Positions 48,370 to 60,795 of a stretch of DNA of 64,000 nucleotides are shown here, piece after piece. The notes below the pieces were generated by a model. It saw nothing but the letters and a program-made list of their open reading frames with translations. It made no database searches and was not told the DNA's origin. Source of the stretch: Maylandia zebra. Its lineage: Eukaryota > Chordata > Actinopteri > Cichliformes > Cichlidae. Made by a program: the position numbers and the translations under genes. The number at the start of each line of letters is the position of its first letter. Position 1 is the stretch's first letter. Where the stretch lies: contig NC_135177.1 of NCBI RefSeq assembly GCF_041146795.1, positions 19,295,560 to 19,359,559 on the forward strand, read 5' to 3'.

Positions 48370-50520
48370 TAATACATGAGCATTATTTTGAGAATAAGAA
48401 GGAGGAAACCGATCATCTCACTCACGAGGTTCAACTGTTTTACAAATATAAACGTGAATTACACGTACATATAATATGCGTTCGGGTACATGAGAGGTAA
48501 ACGCGTAGGGGCAGTGGTTGTTGTTTTTTCCTCTCAAAGTTATTCTTAATTGAATTGCCAGTGAAACATTTATTTGGCAAGGTCCACAATCTCACCGGCA
48601 GCGGTGGATGTTGTGTTTTCTCTGCTGAGAGCGAAACGTGGAGGGTCAATCAATGCACTGCAGAGCGGAGAAGCACGGTATGTAGGTTTTATTTCTCCTC
48701 GTCACATTTTATTCGCCTCGACCACGATCACACAATATTCGGATGATTTTTTTTCTCTAAAGCTGGTGTGATTGGTTAGGTTGAGGGAGATAAAAAAAAA
48801 AAATAATAGTAATAATAATGAATGACCAAACCCCCCTGATACGGCTAATGTGTTACCTCCAACGTCCAATTAGTTAAGATGTCTGCATTTGATATTTTTT
48901 AATCGCTACTTTCATATAAATTAACGATTATAATAAATATTTTTACGTGTTATTTATCGCCACACATGTCGCCAGGAATATTAATTAACGATTTTCGCCT
49001 TCAATGTGAGAAAAAGCATTAACACAACTTAAACCTGGGATAGATGTTACGCGTAATAAGTTACAGAAATATGGCCGAATTACCTCTAAATGTTGGCAAA
49101 GCTTGGCAACTAAATAACACTCTGTGGGATTATTAAGTAAGACGCAACATATGTACATTTTGCTGATGGGTTATACGAGGTGAAGCAACATTATGAATAA
49201 TTGTAACAATTTTAAATCCTTCTTTAAAAAAAGAAGAAGAAAAAACACCTAAAAGTAAATCCAAAAAAAAGAAAAGGCTGTTGTCCAATCCTAGAAACAC
49301 AAGAATTAATCAGGGAGTCCATCTATCACACTGTGTAATAAAGGAAGCGACATGGGTTAGGCAGATGATTTGATGAATAATCCCTGGTCGTTTTAATTAA
49401 CTTTTCCCTGTCCTGTAATGACCAAGCTGGTCAACAGACCCGGTCAATAAGCATGTTAATATCAAACAAATAAAACTGAGGATGATTAAAAACCTCCTGC
49501 GTTATTAAATTTGAAATTCAAATGAAATTTATGCTTCCCGTGCACACTGCATGCTAATAGCTCCAACAGAGAGTCCAGGGTTCAACACACATTTTCCCTA
49601 CAGGTTCTTATTATGTAACATGAGCTTCCTGTATAGATTTTTACAAAATGTCAGCGGGTAAAGTAATGAACCTATTCAGTGCAACCTGCGTTATTTTACG
49701 CACGGAGCGCCATCGCTTACTTTAATAAATACTTTAAATTAACTACAATACAGAAATTCTCAGTATCTCCTAAAATAAATCTACAATTCTGTTTTAGTTG
49801 TTAACAGAAAGGCAGCAGACTTTCTGAAGTCAGGATCCCCACAGGTCTTTATTTTAAACTAACACAGCCATGATAAAATGAACCATCCCTCCCGTGAACG
49901 ATGTGCAGTTTTAATCAAAACTGTCAAGATAATTGAACACAATTACAGTAAATGCGAAAGTTGGAGACGATCTAATAGAGGTCCGAGGCCAGAACAATGC
50001 ACCCTTTATATCTTCTGTAATAGTTTGTGTATATTAACTCTTAAGAAGTTAAAACATGTTGAATCCCGCGGGGGCTAAATTGCACTAGAGTGCACGGTAA
50101 TTGTCTGATATGAGAAAGATAGAGAAAACTGTGGAGAGGTCCTTGTAAAACAAGCACTTAAAGCTGCAGTGAAATCTGTAAAACACAGACCGAGGACAGA
50201 ATGAAGTCGGTCAACTTTTACGCACAAGTACATTTGCGGGAAAAGAAAAAGCAGAAAACTTTTTTTTAAGCTTGCGCTTCAGAACGCGAAAGGCTTCTGA
50301 AAAATGGAAAAGAAAGAGGAGTTTGAACGCACTTGGTCTACTACATCGCGGTGTTTGTTGCCTCTTGGTGGAGGCGGCGGAGGCGATGGCGAATAATTTG
50401 CCAAGCTTTTTATTTACTACGCAGCATCCCACATCGCCAGACACGGGTCATCATTCCTCCTTCTTTAAATTTATGGAATGTGATGTTCTGTAAAAATTTC
50501 AGTAAGTGGCCCCCTAATAC
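48370..50520. other. sp8 upstream intergenic region
   Basis: Unique AT-rich DNA without a gene. 50270-50450 contains short frames on both strands with no product recognised. This is the proximal upstream region of sp8. Confidence 0.45.
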
Positions 50521-50569
50521 CTCCTTCCCAATTCACTCTCATTTAACTTTACCTTCCTTCCGCTGTCTT

Positions 50570-50865
50570 TTATTATGGAGGGGGCGGTGGGGTGGATGAG
50601 GGAGGGGAGGTGGGAGGGTGGCGGTGGGGGAGTGGAGAGCTGTCTGAGGCGCTCTATTGATGACCTCATGGTAGTATGTGGCAGTGCGACGGGACGAAGC
50701 CGCTGATTGGTCGCCCGTGTCACAGCGGCACTTCAAAGCCGGAGAGGAGCCTACAATTGTGGAAGAATGGGCGGAACACATCATTGTATTGCACACCTCT
50801 AAAAAAACAGTGCTCTGATTCATAAATATAAAAAGATCCTCTGAGGAGGGCTGTGTTTTTGTGTG
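50570..50865 (+). promoter_or_regulatory. sp8 proximal promoter
   Basis: A G-rich stretch with GGGGCGG at 50580-50586 and several GGGAGG/GGTGGG boxes runs to about 50630. An inverted CCAAT box (GATTGG) lies at 50704-50709. A TATA-like TATAAAAAG lies at 50827-50835, about 31 bp before the ATG at 50866. If that TATA is used, the 5' UTR would be only about 10 bases, so another start further upstream is likely for most transcripts. Motifs are seen; use is inferred. Confidence 0.5.
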
Positions 50866-50886
50866 ATGGCAACTTCACTTCTAGGG
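50866..50886 (+). CDS. sp8: sp8 coding exon 1 (7 codons)
   Basis: ATG GCA ACT TCA CTT CTA GGG (MATSLLG), then donor gtgagt. It matches the start of the long SP8 isoform. The in-frame ATG at 51322 lies in the intron and is not the start. A second start at Met19 (51397) would give the shorter isoform known in mammals. Confidence 0.9.
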
Positions 50887-52701
50887 GTGAGTCTAAAGGA
50901 CTTTCTTACTGGTTTAATTAGTTCTTGTCATTGTCCTGCGGAGGGGGATTAAACTTACATCGGTCGCAAAGTAGCAGAAAAGCCAGTGCGTTGGTTATAT
51001 TTCCAGCAAGCGGTTTGTATGATAAAGACGAGGCTCTGTAAACTGCATATAGGCTGAGTTTGGCTGTCATCGGCGCTCAAAACACGCATGTTTTCCCTGC
51101 TGTCCCGTTTGGCATGCATTTGTAAGCGCCGTCTGACGCATTTCACTTGTCTACTTTCTGTTCATCCAGGTAGGAAATCAAGATAATCTTCTCTGTTGAT
51201 TACCAAAACTTAAACAAAAATACAGCTTATTAGTCGTCTGCTGAAAAACAGGGAAACTGTTTCTACTTGAACGCTATTTCCCGATCCGAAAAGAATGCAT
51301 TAAAATGCCTGTAATTAATCTGTGGAACTTGTAAGTCGCTTACATATTTTCTTGTCCTTTCAGGAGGAGCCGAGGTTAGGATCGACTCCTTTAGCCATGT
51401 TAGCTGCAACATGTAACAAAATAGGGAGTCCGAGCCCTTCACCGTCGACAATTTCGGATAACTCCTCGTCATTTGGAAAAGGTTTCCACCCGTGGAAAAG
51501 AGCCGCTGCGAGTAGCTGCAGTCTCGGATCCGGCCTGCCCGGTTTCGGGGTATCGCGTAATGGATCTGGCATCTCGGACTCTTTTGGCACCAACAGCTCC
51601 ACCGGATCCAGTGCCTTTTCCCTCACGTCCGGTACCTCGTCTAGTTCACACTTTGGAAACGATTATTCGGTTTTCCAAGCGTCCGTGTCGAGCAGCTCTC
51701 AAGAGTCCAGCCACCAGCCGGTCTTCATCTCAAAAGTGCACACCTCAGTGGACAGTTTGCAGGGCATCTATCCGAGGATGAGCGTTGCGCATCCTTACGA
51801 GTCCTGGTTCAAATCGTCTCATCCCGGGATCCCCACGGGAGACGTTGGTACCACCGGAGCCTCTGCATGGTGGGATGTGGGAGCGGGATGGATTGACGTT
51901 CAGAACCCTAACGGAGCAGCAATACAGACGTCCTTACATTCCGGTGGACTCCAGACCTCCTTGCACTCTCCCCTGGGCGGATATAACTCTGATTACTCGA
52001 GTTTAAGTCACTCTGCTTTCAGTACAAGTCCATCTCCACACCTGTTGACAACCGGCCAACACCTGATGGACGGTTTCAAGCCGGTGTTATCCTCTTATCC
52101 CGACACAAGCCCCTCTCCTTTAACCGGGGCAGGAGGGACTATGCTCTCCGGGGGTCCACCTGCGTCTTTAGCGGGGTCTCCGAGGTCATCTGCCCGGCGG
52201 TACTCGGGAAGAGCCACCTGCGACTGTCCAAACTGCCAGGAGGCGGAGAGACTGGGACCGGCGGGCGCCAGCCTCCGGAGGAAAGGTCTCCACAGCTGTC
52301 ACATTCCAGGCTGTGGGAAGGTTTACGGGAAAACCTCGCACCTAAAGGCGCATTTGAGGTGGCACACAGGCGAGAGGCCGTTTGTGTGCAACTGGCTCTT
52401 TTGCGGAAAAAGGTTCACTCGCTCCGACGAGCTCCAGCGACATTTACGCACACACACAGGGGAGAAGCGATTCGCTTGTCCGGTGTGCAACAAGAGATTT
52501 ATGCGTAGCGATCACCTGAGTAAACACGTAAAAACTCACAGCGCCGGGGGATCTGCCGGCTCTGGCTCCGGGGGCAGCGGAGGGAAGAGGGGGAGTGATA
52601 CCGACAGCGAGCACAGTGCACCGGGAAGCCCTCCATGCCATTCCCCAGACCTGTTGCACCCACCTGAGTCTGCCCAGGGAGTAGGCATGAACGGGCTCTA
52701 A
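50866..52701 (+). CDS. sp8: sp8, Sp/KLF-family zinc-finger transcription factor (complete)
   Basis: Sp8 binds GC/GT boxes and is required in limb/fin ectoderm, forebrain and craniofacial patterning. Exons 50866-50886 and 51364-52701 join in phase 0 to 452 residues. The N-terminus [19 protein letters not shown] with [15 protein letters not shown] (Sp box) is that of SP8; SP9 differs after CNKIG. The buttonhead box CDCPNCQ is at 293-299. Three C2H2 fingers have ligands C319/C324/H337/H341, C349/C354/H367/H371 and C379/C382/H395/H399. DNA-contact helices ([24 protein letters not shown]) are intact. A Gly/Ser linker and [18 protein letters not shown] tail follow. It is shorter than mammalian SP8 because the poly-Ala and poly-Gly tracts are missing. 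Whether this is sp8a or sp8b cannot be told. Confidence 0.96.
51364..52701 (+). CDS. sp8: sp8 coding exon 2
   Basis: The acceptor tcctttcag precedes GAG GAG CCG (EEPRLG). The exon carries nearly the whole protein including the buttonhead box and all three zinc fingers, and ends with TAA at 52699-52701. The intron is 477 bp. Confidence 0.96.
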   Translation, partial: EEPRLGSTPLAMLAATCNKIGSPSPSPSTISDNSSSFGKGFHPWKRAAASSCSLGSGLPGFGVSRNGSGISDSFGTNSSTGSSAFSLTSGTSSSSHFGNDYSVFQASVSSSSQESSHQPVFISKVHTSVDSLQGIYPRMSVAHPYESWFKSSHPGIPTGDVGTTGASAWWDVGAGWIDVQNPNGAAIQTSLHSGGLQTSLHSPLGGYNSDYSSLSHSAFSTSPSPHLLTTGQHLMDGFKPVLSSYPDTSPSPLTGAGGTMLSGGPPASLAGSPRSSARRYSGRATCDCPNCQEAERLGPAGASLRRKGLHSCHIPGCGKVYGKTSHLKAHLRWHTGERPFVCNWLFCGKRFTRSDELQRHLRTHTGEKRFACPVCNKRFMRSDHLSKHVKTHSAGGSAGSGSGGSGGKRGSDTDSEHSAPGSPPCHSPDLLHPPESAQGVGMNGL

Positions 52702-53249
52702 AAAAAAACTCCCCCAGTGAAGTGAAAACTGTAAAACAGCAAAGTGTCGTGATGGAATTGTCCGAGAGGACATGAAAGTGGACATACTTTGGTGCATCAT
52801 CATTGTCATTTAATGAGAAAATCGGCCTCTATGTTTCTTTGACTCTTTCCAAGTGCTTAAGACGTCCAATTGAATAATTTCATAGCCGTGCCATCAGAAA
52901 CTTCTCATCTGCGGTGTGAAAGTGTAGTCAAGTCCTTGTGTGACACACTGTGGGAGGGCACGATCAAAACTTTTTATGTTTCTTACTGTTTTTCTTTTGC
53001 AGCCCGATCCTGAATACGCCTGATGTTTTATTTGTCCGGTATAAGACGCGAAAGACAGAAAACACTGCTGTCAAAATTGTAGGGCCTGAAAAAGTTGAGC
53101 AACTGCTATCATGCATATTGTTGAAAACCAAACACTGGCACTTTATTATCGAGCAGGGGAATCTGTTGCTGTCAATGTGGATGGACTGCTCGATAGGAAC
53201 AAATACCTGTAGAGTATGGCGGTGAGACACGGGAGTGATGATCCCATTA

Positions 53250-53255
53250 AATAAA
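53250..53255 (+). terminator. proximal polyadenylation signal of sp8
   Basis: AATAAA 549 bp after the stop codon, just before the TA tract. Confidence 0.5.
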
Positions 53256-53275
53256 GTGATAAAGGAAGAGCAGGT

Positions 53276-53282
53276 TTATATA

Positions 53283-53329
<47 letters not shown>
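53276..53329. repeat. (TA)n microsatellite in the sp8 3' UTR
   Basis: About 25 TA units with one C interruption near 53284. Confidence 0.95.
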
Positions 53330-53332
<3 letters not shown>

Positions 53333-53762
53333 TGCTATTCTCTTCGCAGCCTACACTATGCGCCAACTTTATCACTAGGCCTGTTGAGGTTACTTAGACT
53401 TCGCTGCAAAATGTGTTGTATATAATTACAAATGTAGGTTAGAATAATTACAGCCCAGTGTAAAGGTGAGCAATGTATTTGTCCAGGAGACGATTTTGTA
53501 TAGGTATTTCTAGCTGTATATGGACTCTAGTAAATATTTGAAAATATACGGAAATGTACTTGGATTTTCTTTGATATGATATAAAATGTATTGTGGGGAG
53601 TTATATTTAACCACGACTTTTTCTTGTATTTAGGGATCTATCATTAGGCGCACTTCGAATTTATTTGTAAAGTTTTGAAATCATTTACTGTTTACCCACT
53701 CGTTTAATTTAAGTAAGCATGGTGTAAAGTGATTTTAATTTTACAATGATATTTTTTTCTTT

Positions 53763-53781
53763 CTCTCTCTCTCTCTCTCTC
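53763..53781. repeat. (CT)n tract
   Basis: Nine CT units followed by more CT-rich sequence, in the distal sp8 3' UTR. Confidence 0.9.
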
Positions 53782-53825
53782 CTTCTCTCTCTTACTCCGA
53801 GAATGGCTTTTTATGTGAGCCACTC

Positions 53826-53831
53826 AATAAA
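53826..53831 (+). terminator. distal polyadenylation signal of sp8
   Basis: AATAAA within CACTCAATAAAGTC, a strong context, 1.1 kb after the stop. Confidence 0.55.
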
Positions 53832-53860
53832 GTCAGTATGAAATCAGAAGCACCTGATCG

Positions 53861-56501
53861 ACTCAGTTTGTCGGATTGCTGAGTCATTAAAAAAAATGTA
53901 AACGCCTAAAAGAAACTCATAAATTACACTTTGCCTTCATGTTACATTACAAGTCCGTGTGTTTGCTATTAATGTGAAAAACTGTTGAGTTTCGTGATCT
54001 CCGTAACGGCCTCCAGCAACACCAGGCCCTTGCTCGCAGCTTAATTTAAATTTCAATAATAAAATGTAACAATTATTTAGAAACGGGGAGAAAATTCAGT
54101 GTTATTTAAAAAAAAATCTATTTAGCTTGAAATAAGTCATTATCGTTTAAAAAAATCTGTTAAGCAGAAAAATTCAGCCTCTTAACTTTTCTGAGGACGC
54201 GGCTTTACCATTAAACCACGGTTTATGATGAGTTAATTTGCGTATAGTAAATACTCGCAGCAACACACTGTAATTAGCATTTTTATTTTGTATTTATCAC
54301 TAGGCTACTATTCTTCTTTGTTTCATTCTTTATTTCCATCCAAATCTCCAGTATATTTTCATCCTCAGGTTTTTCCTTCTCACTGGTCATTCTTAAAACA
54401 CTCGTTTTTCTTCCGTTTTTGTAAATGTTACTAATAAATGCACAGCAGGTTGAGTGCCTACGTTATTTATTTTTGTGTGTAAACATTTAGATCGTCTAAT
54501 GAGGACAGCGCGCGTTCTTCTGCGGAAAGTTTTGTTTCCCTTCAGGCTGGACTTAATTTGACCTCATTTCAAGTCAGAAAATTACTTAAAATCAAGATTC
54601 GAAGCAAAAGCACAAGAAATCTGTGGACTTTTCCATTCAGATGTGCTCATTTACTTTACTTGCCTAACACAGAGACTTTTATTTCATTTAGTTGAACATC
54701 GTATTTCATGTCATTACAGCTGAAAATAGAGACCGTCTGTCTTTCTTTTTCTTTTTTCTCTTTCTGGTTTCTGGGTTTAAGGCGTCAAATTTTAAGAGCC
54801 GATTGTAACATACAGAGTGCGCACTGACGTAACATTTCCCATCTTCTAAACTGTTTTACAAAAAATAAAAAGTGATGCGTAGGGAAACTAATATAATAAA
54901 AACTGAATTATTCTGAGTTTTTTTTTTCCTTCGGATCTCTGAGAAACAGCTTAATCTCTAAACTTCAGAAAGGAGGCTTTGAATTTAAAGCTCTGTAGCG
55001 CCATCCAGCGCTATTCTGCTCAACCGACAGTATTTAAAGACCAGCCCTGGATCATCCTGATCAGATTTAAAGCTCGGATTTCTTTTCACTTCGTAGAAAG
55101 CATATTGCGATGCCTTAAGCAATTCTGATATATAATCATATCTGATATTAAAGCATGGTTACATTTATAATTGTTGATGCCAGACCTGATTAAAAGTTTA
55201 GCCTCTGATTTCAGCTAATCGTCTAATAATGGATTATGCGCTTTTGTAAGTTTACCCACCTCGTCCTCGTGAAGTGTTACTGAATCTTCAGACAAAGTTT
55301 TGACTCGGACAGTTGTAAGACTCCTAAACATACTTTGTACTTGTAAACAAGGTTAAAGTGATCATTAAAAAAAGAAAGTCCTTACACTCACAGCTGCTCC
55401 GTTTAGCAGTACACGAGGAAAGCTCATCAGAGTGACTGGATATTTTCTGGGTACATCAAGCTCACAGTCTCCAGGTGTTTTGCTGACATGATCTGAAAAA
55501 GACTCACAATAGCAAACAGACTCAGTTTCATCTGCTTTTCAATATTATTTTTAAATACTTCCACACTCATTTGCACATTTTCATACAAATAAAGTTGCTC
55601 TACTGTGGTCCAAGGATGAAAGAAAAGTGAAACAGAGGAGTGCACAAATGATATATCCTGCTTTTACTGAGTTCATGAATCCCCAAAGTGCTTTGGCATG
55701 TGGGATTTGAATATAGAGATATTACAGCACTTACACAGCTTTAACCAAAGATTTTGTAGCTGATTTATATGTAGCTGGTCTGCTTAATAAATGTTTAGGC
55801 AGTCAAATTTCCCTTTAAGCATAAAATGTAGAACATTTTTTGTTTGTTTTTTAAATTCTGGCTCATTTAGGGTGAAAAGACTTCATGATTCAAATAAAGT
55901 AAACCTAAAACTGAGTTTAAAAAAAAATAATATCATAATAATAACTAATTTTTAATTAGTTCAGCATTGTATTTGTGGCTTACCATATTACTGCAAGTTA
56001 AGTTTATAAAGTGATGCATCTTCATTTTTTTTTATTAAAATCGTTTTAAACATTTCAGTCAGAACACAACAGGCTTGTAGTTTTAAAAGCCGCCTCCAAA
56101 ATAATCTAACCAGCCAAAAAGTGATCAGTTAATATGAGAGACTCATCTCAGCCAAACGTTTCAGTGCACCACTCCGTGTTGTCATACCATTAGCACCTTA
56201 CTAGACTGTTGTTGCATCGCGTGGTCCTCAGAGGAACGTCCCACTGCTGGCCTCATTTGAATTAAGCTGGCCACAGGAAGTGCACGCATGCCAGGATGAA
56301 GAGGATGGGCCTGCCAACTGTGGATGAAGGCCACAATAACAGCTATGGTCAGAGCACACAGTGTGTTGGCAGCCAAGTTTATCGTTGATCCGGTTACCTA
56401 GAAAACAGGAAAGAAATAATATTATGCCAATGATGCTAAAAATTAGCATCGATTTATGATTTTAGGGTTGTTTAATGAATCTAAAGCCAAATCTTTTGGA
56501 G
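53861..56501. other. intergenic DNA between sp8 and macc1, left part
   Basis: AT-rich, no gene. 54960-55090 and 56160-56400 are of more balanced composition. The frames at 55427-55645 and 56182-56449 show no known motif. Confidence 0.45.
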
Positions 56502-56635
<134 letters not shown>

Positions 56636-57539
56636 GAAATGAGTGAATGAGAAATAATATTTTATCTGTAAGGTAAATTTCTGTTTTCCAGAAACAGACA
56701 AAAGTATGTACAACTTTAGAGAAATAGGAATGATCACCTATAGTACAGACAAGGTTCTTGATTTGACGTTTTTCATTTCTACTTAATGAACATTTGAGCC
56801 ATAAGTGAGATCTGAGCCACAACCCTCCATTTTTTCTTGTAATCAAATGGCGAAACTTCCATAAAAAACTTAACCAAAGCTTCGTCTTTACTGTCATTGG
56901 ACAGCAATTACTGGCTTTTAAAAAGAAAATGCCAGATTGGAACTCATGTACCTTTTCAAATCTGTTACTCCCTGTATTTCAATACTTCATGCTTGAAAAT
57001 AATTTAATTAGCTTTATTTTTCTCTTACAACCACTATTTACCTAAACCTTGAAAATCACAGATTTGTGTTTCATATAATCTCATCAGAGCAGTTTTGGAT
57101 CATTAAAAACATCAACATAAAAACAACTTTACCCAACTTCATTGTTTGAAACAACACACGCTGGCTCACCAGTTGTACGGTAGAGAAATGGCTCCATCAA
57201 GTGGCACGATATTGTAAACATTAGACATCCACTTTAATTCGGATTTCTAAACTCAAGTATCTTAAATTAACCGTGTCACACAATCAAGCTAAATATATAT
57301 TCCAAATGAAAAGACTCTTGAGAAACTACAGATTGTAAAATGCCCAGTGAAGACCTTTGCAGGCAGTGTAGGCTACAGACTTTTTCGCCCATATATTTTG
57401 GACAATTATTAATTTTTTTGCCAAAAAGCCCCAGATGCGATTGAACGGCGGTCTTTGCGTTTTAATTCAAGGGGTTTTAAGTATTGCTGTTTAGGAACCG
57501 CAGCTATTTCTGTACACAGTCCTCAATTTTAACAGGCTT
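56636..57539. other. AT-rich intergenic DNA
   Basis: No gene or recognisable repeat seen. Confidence 0.45.
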
Positions 57540-58035
57540 AAAAATAATTGGACTATTGACTGACAAGCATGCAGCTCAAACCTGTTTCCTGATTTCATCA
57601 CAGATTAAGCAGATAAAAGATCTGGAGTTGATTCCTGTTGAACCTGTATTTTGTATCTTTTCACTGGAGCTCTTAATAGAGTGTGCAAAGAGATGTTGGT
57701 GATAGTGAAAAAGACAATAATTAGATTGAAAAAACAAAGTAAACCAACCCGATTGGCAGCCGAAACTTTAGGAGGGGCCAAATCAACAATCATACAACAA
57801 AGGAATGCACTGGCCAGCTCAACAACATCAAAAGGCCTGAAAGACCAAAGAAGACAACAAAATTGCACAACTTCCCAACATCCAAGTTAAGAACAAGAAG
57901 GTAGGAGTGCCACTGTCAAGGTCTCTACATTTACATTAATACCTTTATTAATGTAAATACCAAGAGTTAACAACATGATGCAAGCCACTGGTTACACTGA
58001 AGAACAAGAAAGCCTCAAAGTGAAAACAAACAAAC
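57540..58035 (+). mobile_element. decayed Tc1-like transposon fragment
   Basis: The plus strand reads IIRLKKQSKPTRLAAETLGG and then AKSTI, which is the helix-turn-helix part of Tc1 transposases (usual ETLGVAKSTV). TTSKGLKDQRR (from NIKRPGRPRK) follows, and near 57960-58015 there are remains of CKPLVSLKNRK. Frameshifts and deletions break the frame. The family differs in sequence from the relic at 2804-3837. Confidence 0.7.
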
Positions 58036-58061
58036 AAAAAACATAAATATATTGTACAACA

Positions 58062-58260
58062 TCCATCCATCTGTTTTCTTCCACTTGTCTAATTCAGGGT
58101 TGCCCATTCCAGCTACCATAGGACAAGAGGTGTGGTACACTCTGGACAGGTTACCAAGTTAATCTGTGCAAAGTTTTTTTGTTTTGTGCAGACAGACAAC
58201 TATTCACACCGATGGGCAGTTTTGAGTCACCATATATGAAGGAGAATGCACTACATTTCA
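58062..58260 (+). repeat. LINE-type 3' tail (common teleost repeat)
   Basis: CATCCATCCATCTGTTTTCT, then AGGACAAGAGGTGTGGTACA with CTCTGGACAGGTTACC, then GACAGACAACTATTCACACC and GATGGGCAGTTTTGAGTCAC follow the order of a very common fish LINE tail (CCATCCATC...GAGGCGGGGTACACCCTGGACAGGT...CAACCATTCACAC...GGGCAATTTAGAGTCACC). Confidence 0.75.
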
Positions 58261-59100
58261 GTAAAATAGAAACATGAATATATAGCATGAATATGCTATA
58301 TATAACAGGTTTGCAAATGCTTGCTACTTAGACCTATACACTCTGTATCAGCAGATGATTATTACCCACAGCGAAATCCAAGCTACAGCAACCAAAGGCC
58401 GTTTCTTTTTTTACTTCCAGTGTCATAATCTACTCAAGAGTGCTTATTGCATTCCTGGAGAATTGCTTGAGGATGAAAGGGCTTACATCAGAGACCACAG
58501 GCCAGTCGAACAGTTCTGAAGGAACATTTCAGCTTTAGCAGGATATTCAGTAACAACAACAATAACAGCCGGAAGATTCCTCAAGTTGTAACTTACATAC
58601 ACGTCTACTACCGAGCTCTGCCCTTATCTTTTTTTTATATGAGCGCTAAATCATCAGTGTAAGTTACACTGTAACTTATCCTTAAGTTTGTGCTAACGAT
58701 TAAGCTCCTTTTATGTTGTTACTCGAAATGCAGCGATAAAATGCCACAGTGAAGACCATGAAAAAACAGCAAACACATTCAGTAAACTGAGAAGCAAGAG
58801 AAATGGTAGGTTTTTCTGTTGTTTTTGGCTTAACTATACACTGCGTGACTTTCACGCGTTGCAACCATGTACAAAAAAAATATATATATAATATATATAT
58901 AAATACATAAAACCAGTTATGCTTCTTCAGGCTGTGTAAATTAACCTTATTTCATGTCGGTGCACCAGCCTGTCTAATATGTTTTTGCAACCCCTATAGC
59001 GCTTATCAGTCAAGTCACACTTACATCGAAACCACGAGTATCGCTCAGTTTCATGCGTGCGTAAACACTGTGTTGCATTGTGGATATTGTAGGCACTGTC
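58261..59100. other. AT-rich intergenic DNA upstream of macc1
   Basis: No gene seen. A short TA-rich tract lies at about 58879-58902. Confidence 0.4.
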
Positions 59101-59470
59101 TACCTAAGGCCACTCCTCCTCCGGGATTCCGGTAATAATTTAAACTTCCAGTCCCAAAATGCTTAGTGGCCAAAGGCAAATAGACTAAGAAGAAGCTGTG
59201 ACGTGAGGAGGTCGGGGTTCTCGTTTTCACGCCCTAAAAAGCAGCGCTGATGATACTGGATTGACCTCTTTTCTAGCCAAAGAGCTGAAGGAAATCTACA
59301 AACATCTCGTGCTGACGGTTAGATCAAACTTTGATTTCTTTGTCTCGTATCTAATAGTTTTTCGTCTTGGTGTTAATATTAGGAGCACTCAGATGAACAG
59401 CCGAGGCGTTAGACTTTATGACTTTGTCGCTACTCAGTGAAGTCTACACCTGTTCAGGTGCGAAAATGGC
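59101..59470 (+). promoter_or_regulatory. candidate macc1 promoter and 5' UTR exon
   Basis: This is the most CpG-containing stretch between sp8 and the first macc1 coding exon. It contains TGACGTGA (59199-59206), a CRE/E-box-like word, and a possible splice donor TTCAG|gtgcga at about 59458. macc1 coding exon 1 begins with a splice acceptor, so a non-coding exon must lie upstream, and this is the best place seen. Inference. Confidence 0.35.
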
Positions 59471-60787
59471 AGTGACGCGTGTCTTGATGTTGTAGATGTG
59501 TTTAGAGAAGCTGGAGCTGAGGGACTTTGTGTTAAAGTGTTTCTGATCGGATTGTGAATGAATCAAAGATTTGCTTGATAGTGTTTTCATCTGATCAGAG
59601 GGGAAAAAATAATGTTCGCGTGAATTTAATTGGAGCTGTTTGCTCAGCCTCGAATAATAATGGAAAGGAAATGCAATGCAGATCAAGTAAAGCAGTGTTT
59701 CTTCGGAAAATACACGGTCTGTAGTACAATAGGACTGGACTTTGATCATAGGAAGAAGCTCTTTGTGAAGTGACTAGTGTGTCATAGGCTTGACAAGACC
59801 AACCTGTTTTTGTGCACTGGTGTAAGAAACCACATTATTAATGACTGACTCACTGTGACAACTATTGAATGGGTAGTGTCATTTTACGCAAACAAGTAAC
59901 AAACTGAAGAGTTCAGACAGTTTGGAGCAGCTTTCTGTAACAGACTGAAGCTCCGCCGAAACCCTGGGGCCCATTCTGCCTGACGAAACACCTGTGAGAC
60001 AGAACAAAGCTGTAGCTTTACTTTTATTGTGAAGGTTGTTGCCACCTGTCACAACACTTTCAAATTCATCTATATTTACAGATATTTGTAGGGCTGCCAC
60101 TTGCTTTTATATTAAATCCAAACTGGAAGTAAAATAATGGTATCCCATTAATAAAGTCTTAATAGTGGGGTAATATTGTGGAAATAAAGAGACAGTAGCT
60201 ACATAATACAATTTAATTAGCGTTTAATTACCAAGTTAGAGTTTGAGATCAAGCATGGTTTTCAGCAGAATTATATTAGACAGAAATGTGTATAATGGGA
60301 TAATAACTAGATGTAATAATATGGAAACAAGTGCCAAGAACTTTTTAATTCCAAATATTTACACAGAAATTATAATTTTCTTGCACAGAGGTTATATTTT
60401 TTTAACAGTACCATACTCTTTTTAACTGTCTTTGCCTTACAGCAAACATTTGCTTTTGTTATTAAGCTGTTATTTACATTTCAGTCTAATATCATCCAGC
60501 TAAAAGCATCCTCTAATACCAAGGTATTTCTTAGTTATTATCTTCATAATTAAATTGTATAGCTTGATTATTATGTCCTTAGTTCCAGATTATTTCTTGT
60601 TTTGTTTGAAAAAAAAAAGCAAATATTCAAATGTTTATAAATATTTCGCTTTAGTAGTGACTTAATTGTCATCTGATTGCTGTTCATTTTCTGATGAGCA
60701 GCTGATTTGCACTGGGATTCCTATTATATTGTTTGAGGAGTAATGTAATTACGCCCCAAAATAATGAATCCATGTTTATGTTTACAG
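59471..60787. other. probable first intron of macc1
   Basis: AT-rich with no coding sequence seen. It ends with the acceptor tgtttacag at 60779-60787. Confidence 0.4.
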
Positions 60788-60795
60788 ATGAAAAT

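Larger units (their letters stand above)
52702..53860 (+). other. sp8 3' UTR
   Basis: This AT-rich stretch follows the stop codon and has two AATAAA signals. It contains a long TA tract and a CT tract. The distal signal fits a UTR of about 1.1 kb. Confidence 0.6.

Noticed and set aside
51322..51363. ATG-led N-terminal extension of the sp8 large exon ([14 protein letters not shown])
   Set aside because: It lies in the intron. The family start MATSLLG is found at 50866 with a fitting donor, and the acceptor tcctttcag is at 51363.
51360..52809. Frames on both strands overlapping the sp8 coding exon
   Set aside because: Shadows of the GC-rich sp8 coding sequence.
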